Made by a program: the position numbers and the translations under genes. A stretch of 10,854 nucleotides of DNA from an uncultured Mucispirillum sp. (GTDB lineage: Bacteria; Chrysiogenota; Deferribacteres; Deferribacterales; Mucispirillaceae). Numbering within the stretch: position 1 is the stretch's first letter; every line of letters starts with the position of its first letter. Under the pieces are notes generated by a model, which did not search any database, was not told the origin of the DNA, and was given only the letters and a program-made list of their open reading frames with translations. The stretch is from assembly GCA_945929285.1 (NCBI GenBank), contig CAMEOC010000012.1, positions 1-10,854 on the forward strand, in the 5' to 3' direction. Of this stretch, positions 1 to 4,629 are shown piece after piece.

Positions 1-387
1 AAAGCAGCAGTAGGTGCAAACGAAGGGCAGGTTATAGATATATCCATAGGCAGGTTAGATACAGTAGGTATGGGTATAGATGGTATAAATATAGCAACAT
101 TTAATGATGCACAAAAAGCTTTATCTAAGATAGATATGGCATTAGAACAAATTTCAGCAGCAAGGGCAACATCAGGTGCTCAAATGAACAGGCTTGAATA
201 TACCATTAACAACTTAAATACCACTAGGGAAAACATGGTATCAGCTGAAAGCCGTATAAGAGATTTAGATATAGCACAAGCTTCCAGCGATTTAGCAGCA
301 CAGCAAGTATTATTACAGTCTGCAACTGCAATGCTTGCACAAGCTAACCAAATCCCAAGCTATGCATCACAATTATTACAAGGTTAA
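1..387 (+). CDS. Flagellin, C-terminal part (5' end outside the window)
   Basis: This is the 3' end of a flagellin gene, encoding the filament subunit of the flagellum, which is exported by the flagellar type III system and polymerised outside the cell. The reading frame is open from base 1 and ends at TAA 385-387, giving about 128 visible residues. The ATG at 70 is internal, because the frame continues upstream of it with flagellin-like sequence. The visible part carries the conserved C-terminal D1/D0 region: the stretch NRLEYTINNL, then ESRIRDLDIA, then LLQSATAMLAQANQ and a short SQLLQG tail. These are the helices that pair with the N-terminal D0 coiled coil in the filament core. Nothing looks broken. 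No flagellin chaperone follows on this strand. A structured 3' region and a terminator at 554-586 follow. The family call is firm; which paralogue it is cannot be told. Confidence 0.95.
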   Translation, partial: KAAVGANEGQVIDISIGRLDTVGMGIDGINIATFNDAQKALSKIDMALEQISAARATSGAQMNRLEYTINNLNTTRENMVSAESRIRDLDIAQASSDLAAQQVLLQSATAMLAQANQIPSYASQLLQG

Positions 388-393
388 TAAAAA

Positions 394-417
394 ACTCCCC
401 CTTGAAAAAGGGGGAGT
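394..417. terminator. Perfect 10-bp hairpin just after flagellin
   Basis: ACTCCCCCTT (394-403) pairs perfectly with AAGGGGGAGT (408-417) around a GAAA loop. On the plus strand it is followed by ATAAAAAACC, so there is no U-tract. On the minus strand it is followed by TTTTATTAACC, a modest U-tract. It therefore looks like a minus-strand terminator that would protect flagellin from antisense read-through, or a stabilising 3' hairpin of the flagellin mRNA. It lies 7 bases after the flagellin stop codon. Confidence 0.65.
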
Positions 418-553
418 ATAAAAAACCTTTGGCTTTTGCAAAATATCTTAAATAAAAGGTGACTTACAAAATCCAAAGATATATGTAAGGCAACTCTCCA
501 CTGCCAAGCATATATTCCAAATAAAAAGTGTAGTGCCAATACACGAAAAAAAA

Positions 554-586
554 GGGTTTAGGTCCTCCAGCCTAAGCCCTTTTTTT
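554..586. terminator. Bidirectional intrinsic terminator between flagellin and the Panacea pair
   Basis: GGGTTTAGG (554-562) pairs with CCTAAGCCC (571-579), nine pairs including one G-U, around an 8-nt loop. The plus-strand stem is followed by seven T (580-586) and preceded by eight A (546-553), so the same hairpin has a U-tract in both directions. It can end the plus-strand flagellin transcript and the minus-strand two-gene operon whose last stop is at 631. Confidence 0.88.
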
Positions 587-630
587 ATGGATAATTTATA
601 GTATTTATTTGAAATTGTATTTTATTTATT

Positions 631-1050
631 TTAGAATAAATCAAAATATTTATAACGCCTTCCTTGCAGATTATGTGAAAGTTTTGCACCATTTTGTAAT
701 TGTTCTAATATGTTATTGTCAACTTTACATCTATATTCAAGTATTCCATTTAATTGGGATAAATTTAAAGTATTAATATCAATTTCTTCTGCTCGCTTAT
801 ATAAAGCATATGTTGGTTTAGTTATAACATTTACTCCTTTTTCAGAAATAATATCGCCAGTATTAAGTGTGCATGCACTATCATAAGGCATACATTGTTT
901 GTTATTATACTCATGTTTTCCATTTTCTATAAACTTAATAGAGCATAGGGGTATTAGTAATACCTGATTATGTTCATTTTTATCAGAAATAATTACAATT
1001 ATATGTTCGCTATGGAGTTTTGAAAAATAGCATGTTCCTTTAATATTCAT
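631..1050 (-). CDS. Putative toxin partner of the Panacea protein (PemK/MazF-like appearance)
   Basis: A 139-aa protein with no signal peptide or membrane segment. I do not recognise it with certainty. The N-terminal half has the rhythm of a small beta-barrel of the PemK/MazF kind: a His followed by a hydrophobic strand (HIIVIISD), a second strand ending in a Ser (VLLIPLCSIK), then DSACTL and a GD turn. That layout recurs in small plasmid and phage proteins thought to be toxin-like. The C-terminal part (from about residue 90) is probably helical, with ILEQLQNGAKLS. It is the second gene of a two-gene operon. Its ATG overlaps the TGA stop of the upstream Panacea gene in ATGA (1050-1047), with no clear Shine-Dalgarno sequence of its own, so it is probably translationally coupled. 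Antitoxin first and toxin second is the usual toxin-antitoxin order. The toxin role is inferred from the partner and this resemblance. Confidence 0.5.
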   Translation of the reverse strand: MNIKGTCYFSKLHSEHIIVIISDKNEHNQVLLIPLCSIKFIENGKHEYNNKQCMPYDSACTLNTGDIISEKGVNVITKPTYALYKRAEEIDINTLNLSQLNGILEYRCKVDNNILEQLQNGAKLSHNLQGRRYKYFDLF

Positions 1051-1580
1051 TTTAGACCAAGTGAAGAATATAAGTTTGAAAGGCTTTCATACTCATTTTT
1101 TGCTAAATTTATTTCTTCATCAGATTTTCCTAGGGCTTTCATTATATCAGCAAATCTTATTTTTATATTACTTTCTCTTGGTGCTTTCCATTCAGGTAGA
1201 GTATGGGTGTATTCAACTATTTGAGAAGTAGTGTAGTTTTTATATTTTTCTGATATGGTTTCAATAAAGTATTTATCTCTTTTACTTAACCTGCCATCAT
1301 TAAACTCTTTTATTAATGAAATAGTCTTTCCATCTACTTTTATATAATCTGCCCAGCTGTTATTATTTGGTATATCATTAATAATATTTAATGTCATAGA
1401 AAGTACAGGTCCAAATTTCAGACTAAAAAACTCATCACCTGATATGGAAGAATTATCTTCATCTATGGACATTCTATCAATAAGATATAATTCTTTTATT
1501 AATTTAAGTTTATCCATACTATTATTATTTAAAGATAATAAATAGGAAACTACTTGAAGCATTTTCTTTTCATCATACAT
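1047..1580 (-). CDS. Panacea-domain (DUF4065, SocA-like) protein, probable antitoxin
   Basis: A 177-aa cytoplasmic protein of the DUF4065/Panacea (SocA-like) family. Recognisable parts in order are an N-terminal helical stretch with KLIKELYLIDRMSI (about residues 25-38), then GDEFFSLKFGPVLSMTLNIIND (about 49-70), the family's signature G-x-x-F-x-x-x-x-x-G-P-V block, and near the C-terminus LPEWK and FADIMKALGKSDEEI. Panacea domains act as antitoxins that neutralise many unrelated toxins encoded next to them (PanA in panAT pairs), and SocA is a related adaptor-type antitoxin. The start is ATG at 1580 with AGGA about 8 bases upstream. A TTGACA box and an AT-rich -10 lie upstream, with a 14-bp direct repeat in the same region. 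It overlaps the next gene by 4 bases. The family is fairly sure; the antitoxin role follows from family and context. Confidence 0.8.
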   Translation of the reverse strand: MYDEKKMLQVVSYLLSLNNNSMDKLKLIKELYLIDRMSIDEDNSSISGDEFFSLKFGPVLSMTLNIINDIPNNNSWADYIKVDGKTISLIKEFNDGRLSKRDKYFIETISEKYKNYTTSQIVEYTHTLPEWKAPRESNIKIRFADIMKALGKSDEEINLAKNEYESLSNLYSSLGLK

Positions 1581-1590
1581 TTTAATATTC

Positions 1591-1622
1591 CTAATTTATA
1601 TTTATAAGCTAATTTATATTTA
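1591..1622. repeat. Exact 14-bp direct repeat over the Panacea operon promoter
   Basis: CTAATTTATATTTA occurs at 1591-1604 and again, exactly, at 1609-1622, a period of 18 bp. The second copy covers the putative -10 and the first lies between promoter and start codon. Toxin-antitoxin operons are commonly autoregulated, so this is a candidate operator. Panacea proteins are not known in general to bind DNA, so the regulator is uncertain. Such an exact 14-mer is noteworthy, but AT-only sequence can repeat by chance. Confidence 0.5.
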
Positions 1623-1639
1623 ATATAATTTTATGTCAA
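1611..1639 (-). promoter_or_regulatory. Sigma70-type promoter of the Panacea operon
   Basis: Read on the minus strand, a perfect -35 TTGACA lies at 1639-1634. After 15 bases comes TATAAA (1618-1613), continuing into TAAATT (1616-1611, spacing 17). The exact -10 register is ambiguous. It sits about 30 bases upstream of the ATG at 1580 and overlaps one copy of the direct repeat. Confidence 0.6.
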
Positions 1640-1651
1640 GTATTCCTTATT

Positions 1652-1780
1652 AAGTGCAGGAGCATTTACTGCGACTAAACGGAGATTTTTTTATTCCAAG
1701 GCGAGCGTTTTTTGCGAGGACACTTTTTCCCGACTGAGTAGGGAGGAAAAAGAAAAAGTGGCTGGGTCAGAATAAAAAAT
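1652..1780. other. GC-richer foldable non-coding patch between Panacea operon and flaG
   Basis: By hand count 1652-1771 is about 45% G+C, while the surrounding intergenic DNA is mostly A and T. It has no open frame of note. It contains nested inverted repeats: TTTTTTATTC (1687-1696) against GAATAAAAAA (1770-1779), and inside that CACTTTTTC (1721-1729) against GAAAAAGTG (1752-1760). GCGAG occurs at 1701-1705 and 1714-1718. It could be an interspersed intergenic repeat, an RNA or a remnant of transferred DNA. I cannot name it. Confidence 0.4.
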
Positions 1781-1790
1781 AAAAGTTTAT

Positions 1791-1817
1791 AAAGGAGGTG
1801 TTTCCACCCCCTTTTTT
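1791..1817 (-). terminator. Hairpin terminator after the FlaG-like gene
   Basis: On the plus strand AAAGG (1791-1795) pairs with CCTTT (1810-1814) and GGTG (1797-1800) with CACC (1805-1808), with one A-C mismatch and a TTTC loop. It begins 14 bases beyond the flaG stop. On the minus strand the downstream sequence is TTTATAAACTTTTATTTTTT, which is U-rich but interrupted. A better T6 run lies on the plus side, so it may work in both directions. Confidence 0.6.
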
Positions 1818-1830
1818 AGAGCAAGTATTT

Positions 1831-2367
1831 TTAAGATTTTTGGTTAGCAAAAAGCATTTTATCCACCGTGCTTTGCTGCACTGGTTGATTTTCTACTTGT
1901 AAATTTTGCTCTACCATAGATTTTTGGTTTTCCCTTACTTTCATAATTAAGTTTAAGTACATATCTGCTGGATACTGCCCAATAACTCTGTCTGTTTCTT
2001 TGTTGACTATCTGCAATACTGGTACATTTGTAGCTTCATCAATGTAATAATTTCTTTGAAGATGTTCCTTGCGTATTGCTTTTTGTAGTGCAGCTATTGC
2101 GTCTTTACTATAATCAACACTTTTAGTGTTAGCTTCTGCCACCTGCGAAAATGTGGAGTTTGCAGTATTATTTTGCTGGTTGTTTTGTGTATTTTGAACC
2201 TGCATATTTACTGCTTTGCCGTTATTTTGTGGAGTATTTATATTTTCACTGCCACTTTCAGCTTTATTTTTCACATTTGCATTGGTGTTTGCACCTTTTG
2301 CACTTTTTGCAGCAACATTACTGGGTGTTAACTTAACTGCGGTTGTTCCGCTCATTATATTAATCAT
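1831..2367 (-). CDS. flaG: FlaG-like flagellar protein
   Basis: A protein of 178 residues, or 181 if an in-frame GTG at 2376 is used. The first 85 residues are a low-complexity Asn/Gln/Ala/Lys-rich linker. The recognisable part is a FlaG domain at about residues 87-145: a helix, then YYIDEATNVPVLQIVNKETD, then RVIGQYPADMYLNLI. This matches the FlaG pattern of a strand pair followed by the Asp-x-x-Thr-x-x-x-(I)-x-x-x-P block. FlaG proteins affect filament length and cap/flagellin behaviour, and usually sit beside flagellin and fliD. I prefer ATG at 2367: AAGGTGG (2379-2373) lies 5 bases upstream and makes a good Shine-Dalgarno sequence, whereas the GTG at 2376 falls inside it. The gene points toward the flagellin gene and is separated from it by the Panacea pair. 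No fliD is visible. The symbol is by domain similarity. Confidence 0.75.
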   Translation of the reverse strand: MINIMSGTTAVKLTPSNVAAKSAKGANTNANVKNKAESGSENINTPQNNGKAVNMQVQNTQNNQQNNTANSTFSQVAEANTKSVDYSKDAIAALQKAIRKEHLQRNYYIDEATNVPVLQIVNKETDRVIGQYPADMYLNLIMKVRENQKSMVEQNLQVENQPVQQSTVDKMLFANQKS

Positions 2368-2712
2368 CTTTGCCACCTTATAATATAAGCTAAAAAGCTT
2401 ATTTAGTTATGCAAATTGTTCCTTATGATACTAGACTTGATTCGCACATTTTTATGCTTCCCTGCATAAATCACCTATTAATCATAGATGATAGTTACTT
2501 TTTGGGTTTTCCCCTAAAAAACCATCGGTATTTTGCTAATATAGACCGGCGTTGTTCACCTAATTTTAATAACTACCACAGGACTCCGTTGAGATATATT
2601 ATGCTTATAAAAGCTATTAGCCTGCTTCCATGCTTTTAAGGCAAAAATCCATCTAAGCCATATACCGATATATAAGCTGTTTTTAATATAAGCCCTCGCT
2701 CCCAAGCTTACA
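2368..2712. other. Gene-free, hairpin-rich stretch upstream of flaG
   Basis: I find no convincing gene here. A 76-codon plus-strand frame (2409-2639) has no ribosome site and no recognisable motif. The DNA is rich in inverted repeats. ATAAGCT (2385-2391) pairs with AGCTTAT (2396-2402), and TTTATGC (2451-2457) with GCATAAA (2464-2470). ATCAT (2481-2485) faces ATGAT (2488-2492), and TAAAAGC (2608-2614) faces GCTTTTA (2632-2638). A long-range arm, ATCGGTAT (2524-2531), faces ATACCGAT (2662-2669) and extends with mismatches to about 21 nt. It may be a structured RNA or a long flaG leader on the minus strand. It matches no RNA family I recognise. Confidence 0.4.
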
Positions 2713-2770
2713 TATTACAAAAAAAGCCAAGGGGATATTATATAATCACCTTGGCTTACTTGTTGTAATA
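2713..2770 (-). terminator. 58-nt imperfect palindrome containing a minus-strand terminator
   Basis: The outer arm TATTACAA (2713-2720) pairs with TTGTAATA (2763-2770). The inner arm AAGCCAAGG (2724-2732) pairs with CCTTGGCTT (2749-2757). GAT (2734-2736) pairs with ATC (2745-2747) near the loop. The T run lies only on the minus-strand side, so termination is expected for minus-strand transcripts. On the plus strand the stem is followed by ACTTGTTG, which is a poor terminator. Confidence 0.7.
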
Positions 2771-2789
2771 CCAAAAACATACCTATACA
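2719..2789 (-). ncRNA. Candidate approximately 70-nt small RNA or attenuated leader
   Basis: A strong minus-strand promoter (2823-2796) predicts a start near 2789. About 30 nt later comes a strong intrinsic terminator: CCTTGGCTT closes on AAGCCAAGG (2757-2749 with 2732-2724 in plus coordinates), followed on the minus strand by an uninterrupted T run (2725-2719). No open frame fits in this space. The parsimonious reading is a short transcript that ends there, as a free small RNA or as a terminated leader of the flaG transcript about 350 bases downstream. No family is recognised, and the transcript itself is inferred. Confidence 0.45.
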
Positions 2790-2853
2790 ACACTAAATAT
2801 ATAATAATTATTTAAAATGTCAATAAATATTGATGTTTTATAGGTATTTGGTA
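2769..2853. repeat. Inverted repeat flanking the minus-strand promoter
   Basis: TACCTAT (2780-2786) faces ATAGGTA (2840-2846). With neighbouring bases, 2779-2792 matches the complement of 2834-2847 at 13 of 14 positions. Just outside, TACCAAA (2769-2775) faces TTTGGTA (2847-2853), offset by a 4-base insertion (AACA) in the left arm. The promoter 2796-2823 lies wholly between the arms, whose centres are about 55 bp apart. They could be paired operator sites for a looping regulator or, less likely, the ends of an invertible promoter. Confidence 0.55.
2796..2823 (-). promoter_or_regulatory. Strong minus-strand sigma70-type promoter
   Basis: On the minus strand, TTGACA (2823-2818) is followed after 16 bases by TATATT (2801-2796), a full -35 and a 5-of-6 -10. 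It points away from the rhodanese gene, toward the terminator at 2757-2719 and the FlaG-like gene. A 14-bp palindrome, TCAATAAATATTGA (2820-2833), overlaps the -35, and long inverted arms flank the whole promoter. Confidence 0.65.
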
Positions 2854-2861
2854 AAAAAGCC

Positions 2862-2911
2862 TTGATTTTTGTTTTTTATTCTATAATATTACTCCTTACA
2901 TTTTAAGGAGG
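2862..2911 (+). promoter_or_regulatory. Rhodanese promoter and masked ribosome site
   Basis: TATAAT occurs at 2882-2887. The only -35-like box is TTGATT (2862-2867), 14 bases away, or 16 from the overlapping TAATAT. The ribosome site AAGGAGG (2905-2911) is a perfect match, 5 bases before ATG 2917. CTCCTTA (2892-2898) is exactly complementary to TAAGGAG (2904-2910), so a 7-bp hairpin could hide the ribosome site if transcription starts early enough to include it. Confidence 0.5.
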
Positions 2912-2916
2912 AAGCC

Positions 2917-3234
2917 ATGGGTTTTTTTGATATGTTTATACCAAAAGATATTAATGCAGAGTATGCAAAAGCCTGCGAAGATAAGGGCAGTGTTATTTTA
3001 GATGTTCGCACTGTTTCAGAATACAGGGGCGGCCACATACCAAAAAGTGTAAATATACCAGTAGATGAAATAGAAAAAGCCTTTTCTAAATACAATAAAG
3101 CTACACACTTATATGTTTACTGCTTAAGTGGTGCAAGAAGTGCTTCTGCTGTTAGGGCGCTTAAAAACCAAGGCTATGAACATGTGGTAGATATGGGCGG
3201 CATTGGCAGATACCAGGGGCAAATAGAACGCTAG
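2917..3234 (+). CDS. Single-domain rhodanese-like sulfurtransferase
   Basis: A 105-aa cytoplasmic protein made of one rhodanese domain. Seen in order: VILDVRTVSEYRGGHIP (about residues 26-42), the family's first signature with Asp29 and Arg31; INIP-like SVNIPVDEIE; then the active-site strand and loop, VYCLSGARS, with Cys69 as the persulfide-carrying nucleophile and Arg74 in the loop; then a C-terminal GGIGRYQG. Proteins of this type carry sulfane sulfur from thiosulfate, polysulfide or other donors to acceptors. The substrate cannot be read from the sequence. The length is normal for a single domain and the active site looks intact. The start is supported by a perfect AAGGAGG. It stands alone, converging on the DUF167 gene with a shared CTAG at the stops. 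The six-residue loop after Cys suits a small-sulfur substrate rather than a Cdc25-like phosphatase. Confidence 0.9.
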   Translation: MGFFDMFIPKDINAEYAKACEDKGSVILDVRTVSEYRGGHIPKSVNIPVDEIEKAFSKYNKATHLYVYCLSGARSASAVRALKNQGYEHVVDMGGIGRYQGQIER

Positions 3235-3494
3235 AAGTTTTCTATTTTTTTCATAACTTCTTCATCAGTAATATCTGCATTTATGCTTAATGTTTTAGTT
3301 CTTGAAGTAAGCCCTGCAGATATTTCTATTTGAGATTTTGGAATATTTAAAAGTCTTGCAAATATTTTTATAATTTCGCTATTGGCAGCACCATCAACAG
3401 GTGGTGCTGTTATTTTTATTTTAGGCATATTATTATAAAGCCCTGCATAGCCTGCCTTTTTTGCACTAGGTTGAATATATACTGTTATTTTCAT
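3231..3494 (-). CDS. DUF167 / UPF0235 (YggU-like) protein
   Basis: An 87-aa protein of the DUF167 (UPF0235, YggU) family, whose function is not known. Diagnostic stretches are the N-terminal strand ITVYIQPSAKKAG, then IKITAPPVDGAANSEIIKIF (about residues 26-45, with the conserved P-P-V-D-G-x-A-N), and SAGLTSRTKTLSI (about 59-71, with the S-R-x-K motif). The length fits the usual 80-100 aa. The start is ATG at 3494 with only a weak GAGTGG upstream. Its TAG stop and the rhodanese TAG stop are both read from the palindrome CTAG (3231-3234), so the two genes converge with no room for a terminator. In many bacteria yggU lies near genes for cell division or YggS/YggT; here it does not. Confidence 0.88.
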   Translation of the reverse strand: MKITVYIQPSAKKAGYAGLYNNMPKIKITAPPVDGAANSEIIKIFARLLNIPKSQIEISAGLTSRTKTLSINADITDEEVMKKIENF

Positions 3495-3545
3495 AGTTTA
3501 CCACTCATTTTTTTTATAATATATATGAGTTTATGCAATATTTCT

Positions 3546-3567
3546 ATTTATTTTTACAAAAATAAAT
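3546..3567. repeat. 10-bp perfect inverted repeat in the argC leader region
   Basis: ATTTATTTTT (3546-3555) and AAAAATAAAT (3558-3567) are exact inverted arms with an AC spacer, 40 bases before argC. It could be a regulator site, since arginine genes are often repressed by ArgR at AT-rich palindromes, but it does not match the usual TGAAT-ATTCA ARG box. No clear promoter was found by eye in this 113-bp gap, where YggU starts on one side and argC on the other. Confidence 0.35.
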
Positions 3568-3607
3568 TATATAAGTTATTTTATATATTTTTATAAAAGG
3601 AGCAAAT

Positions 3608-4609
3608 ATGAAAGCTGCTATTATTGGTGCAACAGGTTATACAGGTGTGGAGCTTGTAAAAATAATGCTAAAGCATGATGATTTAGAGCTAACAGCTATT
3701 ACATCAGAAAGCTATGCAGGTAAAAAATTTTCAGAAGTATACCCTGCCTTAAAAGGCTTGTGTGATATGGTGCTTGAAGAAAATGATATAGAAGCTTTAA
3801 GCCAAAATTGTGATGTATTTTTCTTATGCCTGCCCCATAAAGCAGCCATGGAAACAGTCAGCATATTATATAAAAAAGGTAAGCTTGTAATAGATTTAAG
3901 TGCAGATTTTCGCATAAATGATAAAGCCTTATACGAATCAACTTACAATACAGAACACACAGCTTATGATTTACTAGAAAAGGCAGTTTACGGCCAGGCA
4001 GAAATATTTACAGAGCAGATAAAAAAAACATCGTTAATAGCAGGTGCAGGCTGTTACCCAACATCAATTATTACACCATTATACCCACTTTTAGAAAACA
4101 ATATAATAGATGATAATAAATTTATAATAGCAGACAGCAAATCTGGTGTAAGCGGTGCCGGCAGAAAACCAACACTTACAAATATATATTGCGAAGCCAA
4201 TGAAGATTTAAAGCCTTACGGCATATTTTCCCACCGCCATAATGCAGAAATAGACCATATACTTTCACGGGCAAAAGGTAATACCCATGTAATATTTACC
4301 CCCCATTTACTGCCTGTAAACCGTGGTATATTATCTACCATTTATATAAAAACAAATAAAGATAAAAATGAAATAGAAAATGCCATAAAATCAAAATATA
4401 AGGGGAGATTTTTTGTGCGTATTCGTGAAGATATACCTGCTATAAGGTATGTGGCACACACTAATTTTATAGATATTGCAGTATTTAAAAAAGATGATAC
4501 TGCCATAATTGTAACAGCCATTGATAACCTTTTAAAAGGAGCATCAGCTCAGGCTGTGCAGTGCTATAATATATGGAAAAATATTGATGAAAAAACTGGG
4601 CTTATATAA
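3608..4609 (+). CDS. argC: N-acetyl-gamma-glutamyl-phosphate reductase
   Basis: A 333-aa cytoplasmic enzyme that reduces N-acetylglutamyl 5-phosphate with NADPH to the semialdehyde, the third step of arginine synthesis. The N-terminus has the nucleotide-binding IIGATGYTGVEL (about residues 5-16) followed by LTAITS. FLCLPH (72-77) and DLSADFR (96-102) are family blocks. The active site AGAGCYPTS carries the nucleophile Cys149. SGVSGAGRKP (179-188) and SHRHNAEI follow, with His211 the expected catalytic base. TPHLLPVNRGILST is also conserved. The length is close to the usual 340-350, typical of the shorter (non-fused) form. Start ATG 3608 has AAGGAG 5 bases upstream. It is the first gene of a tight argC-argJ-uvrC run, 20 bases before argJ. 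No argB, argD or argF lies in the window. Confidence 0.96.
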   Translation: MKAAIIGATGYTGVELVKIMLKHDDLELTAITSESYAGKKFSEVYPALKGLCDMVLEENDIEALSQNCDVFFLCLPHKAAMETVSILYKKGKLVIDLSADFRINDKALYESTYNTEHTAYDLLEKAVYGQAEIFTEQIKKTSLIAGAGCYPTSIITPLYPLLENNIIDDNKFIIADSKSGVSGAGRKPTLTNIYCEANEDLKPYGIFSHRHNAEIDHILSRAKGNTHVIFTPHLLPVNRGILSTIYIKTNKDKNEIENAIKSKYKGRFFVRIREDIPAIRYVAHTNFIDIAVFKKDDTAIIVTAIDNLLKGASAQAVQCYNIWKNIDEKTGLI

Positions 4610-4629
4610 GTAATTACTGGAGAGATAAA

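Noticed and set aside
394..417. Plus-strand flagellin terminator
   Set aside because: There is no T run after it on the plus strand; the hairpin at 554-586 is the better terminator.
2151..2336. 61-codon plus-strand frame opposite flaG
   Set aside because: It is the shadow of the low-complexity Asn/Gln-rich part of flaG on the other strand.
2368..2376. GTG at 2376 as the flaG start
   Set aside because: It falls in the ribosome-binding sequence of the ATG at 2367, which has the better spacing.
2409..2639. 76-codon plus-strand open frame
   Set aside because: No ribosome site before its ATG, no recognisable motif, and it lies across the hairpins of a non-coding region.
2881..2887. Full sigma70 promoter with TATAAT and TTGATT for rhodanese
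   Set aside because: Spacing of 14 bases is too short to be confident, so it is listed only as a tentative promoter.
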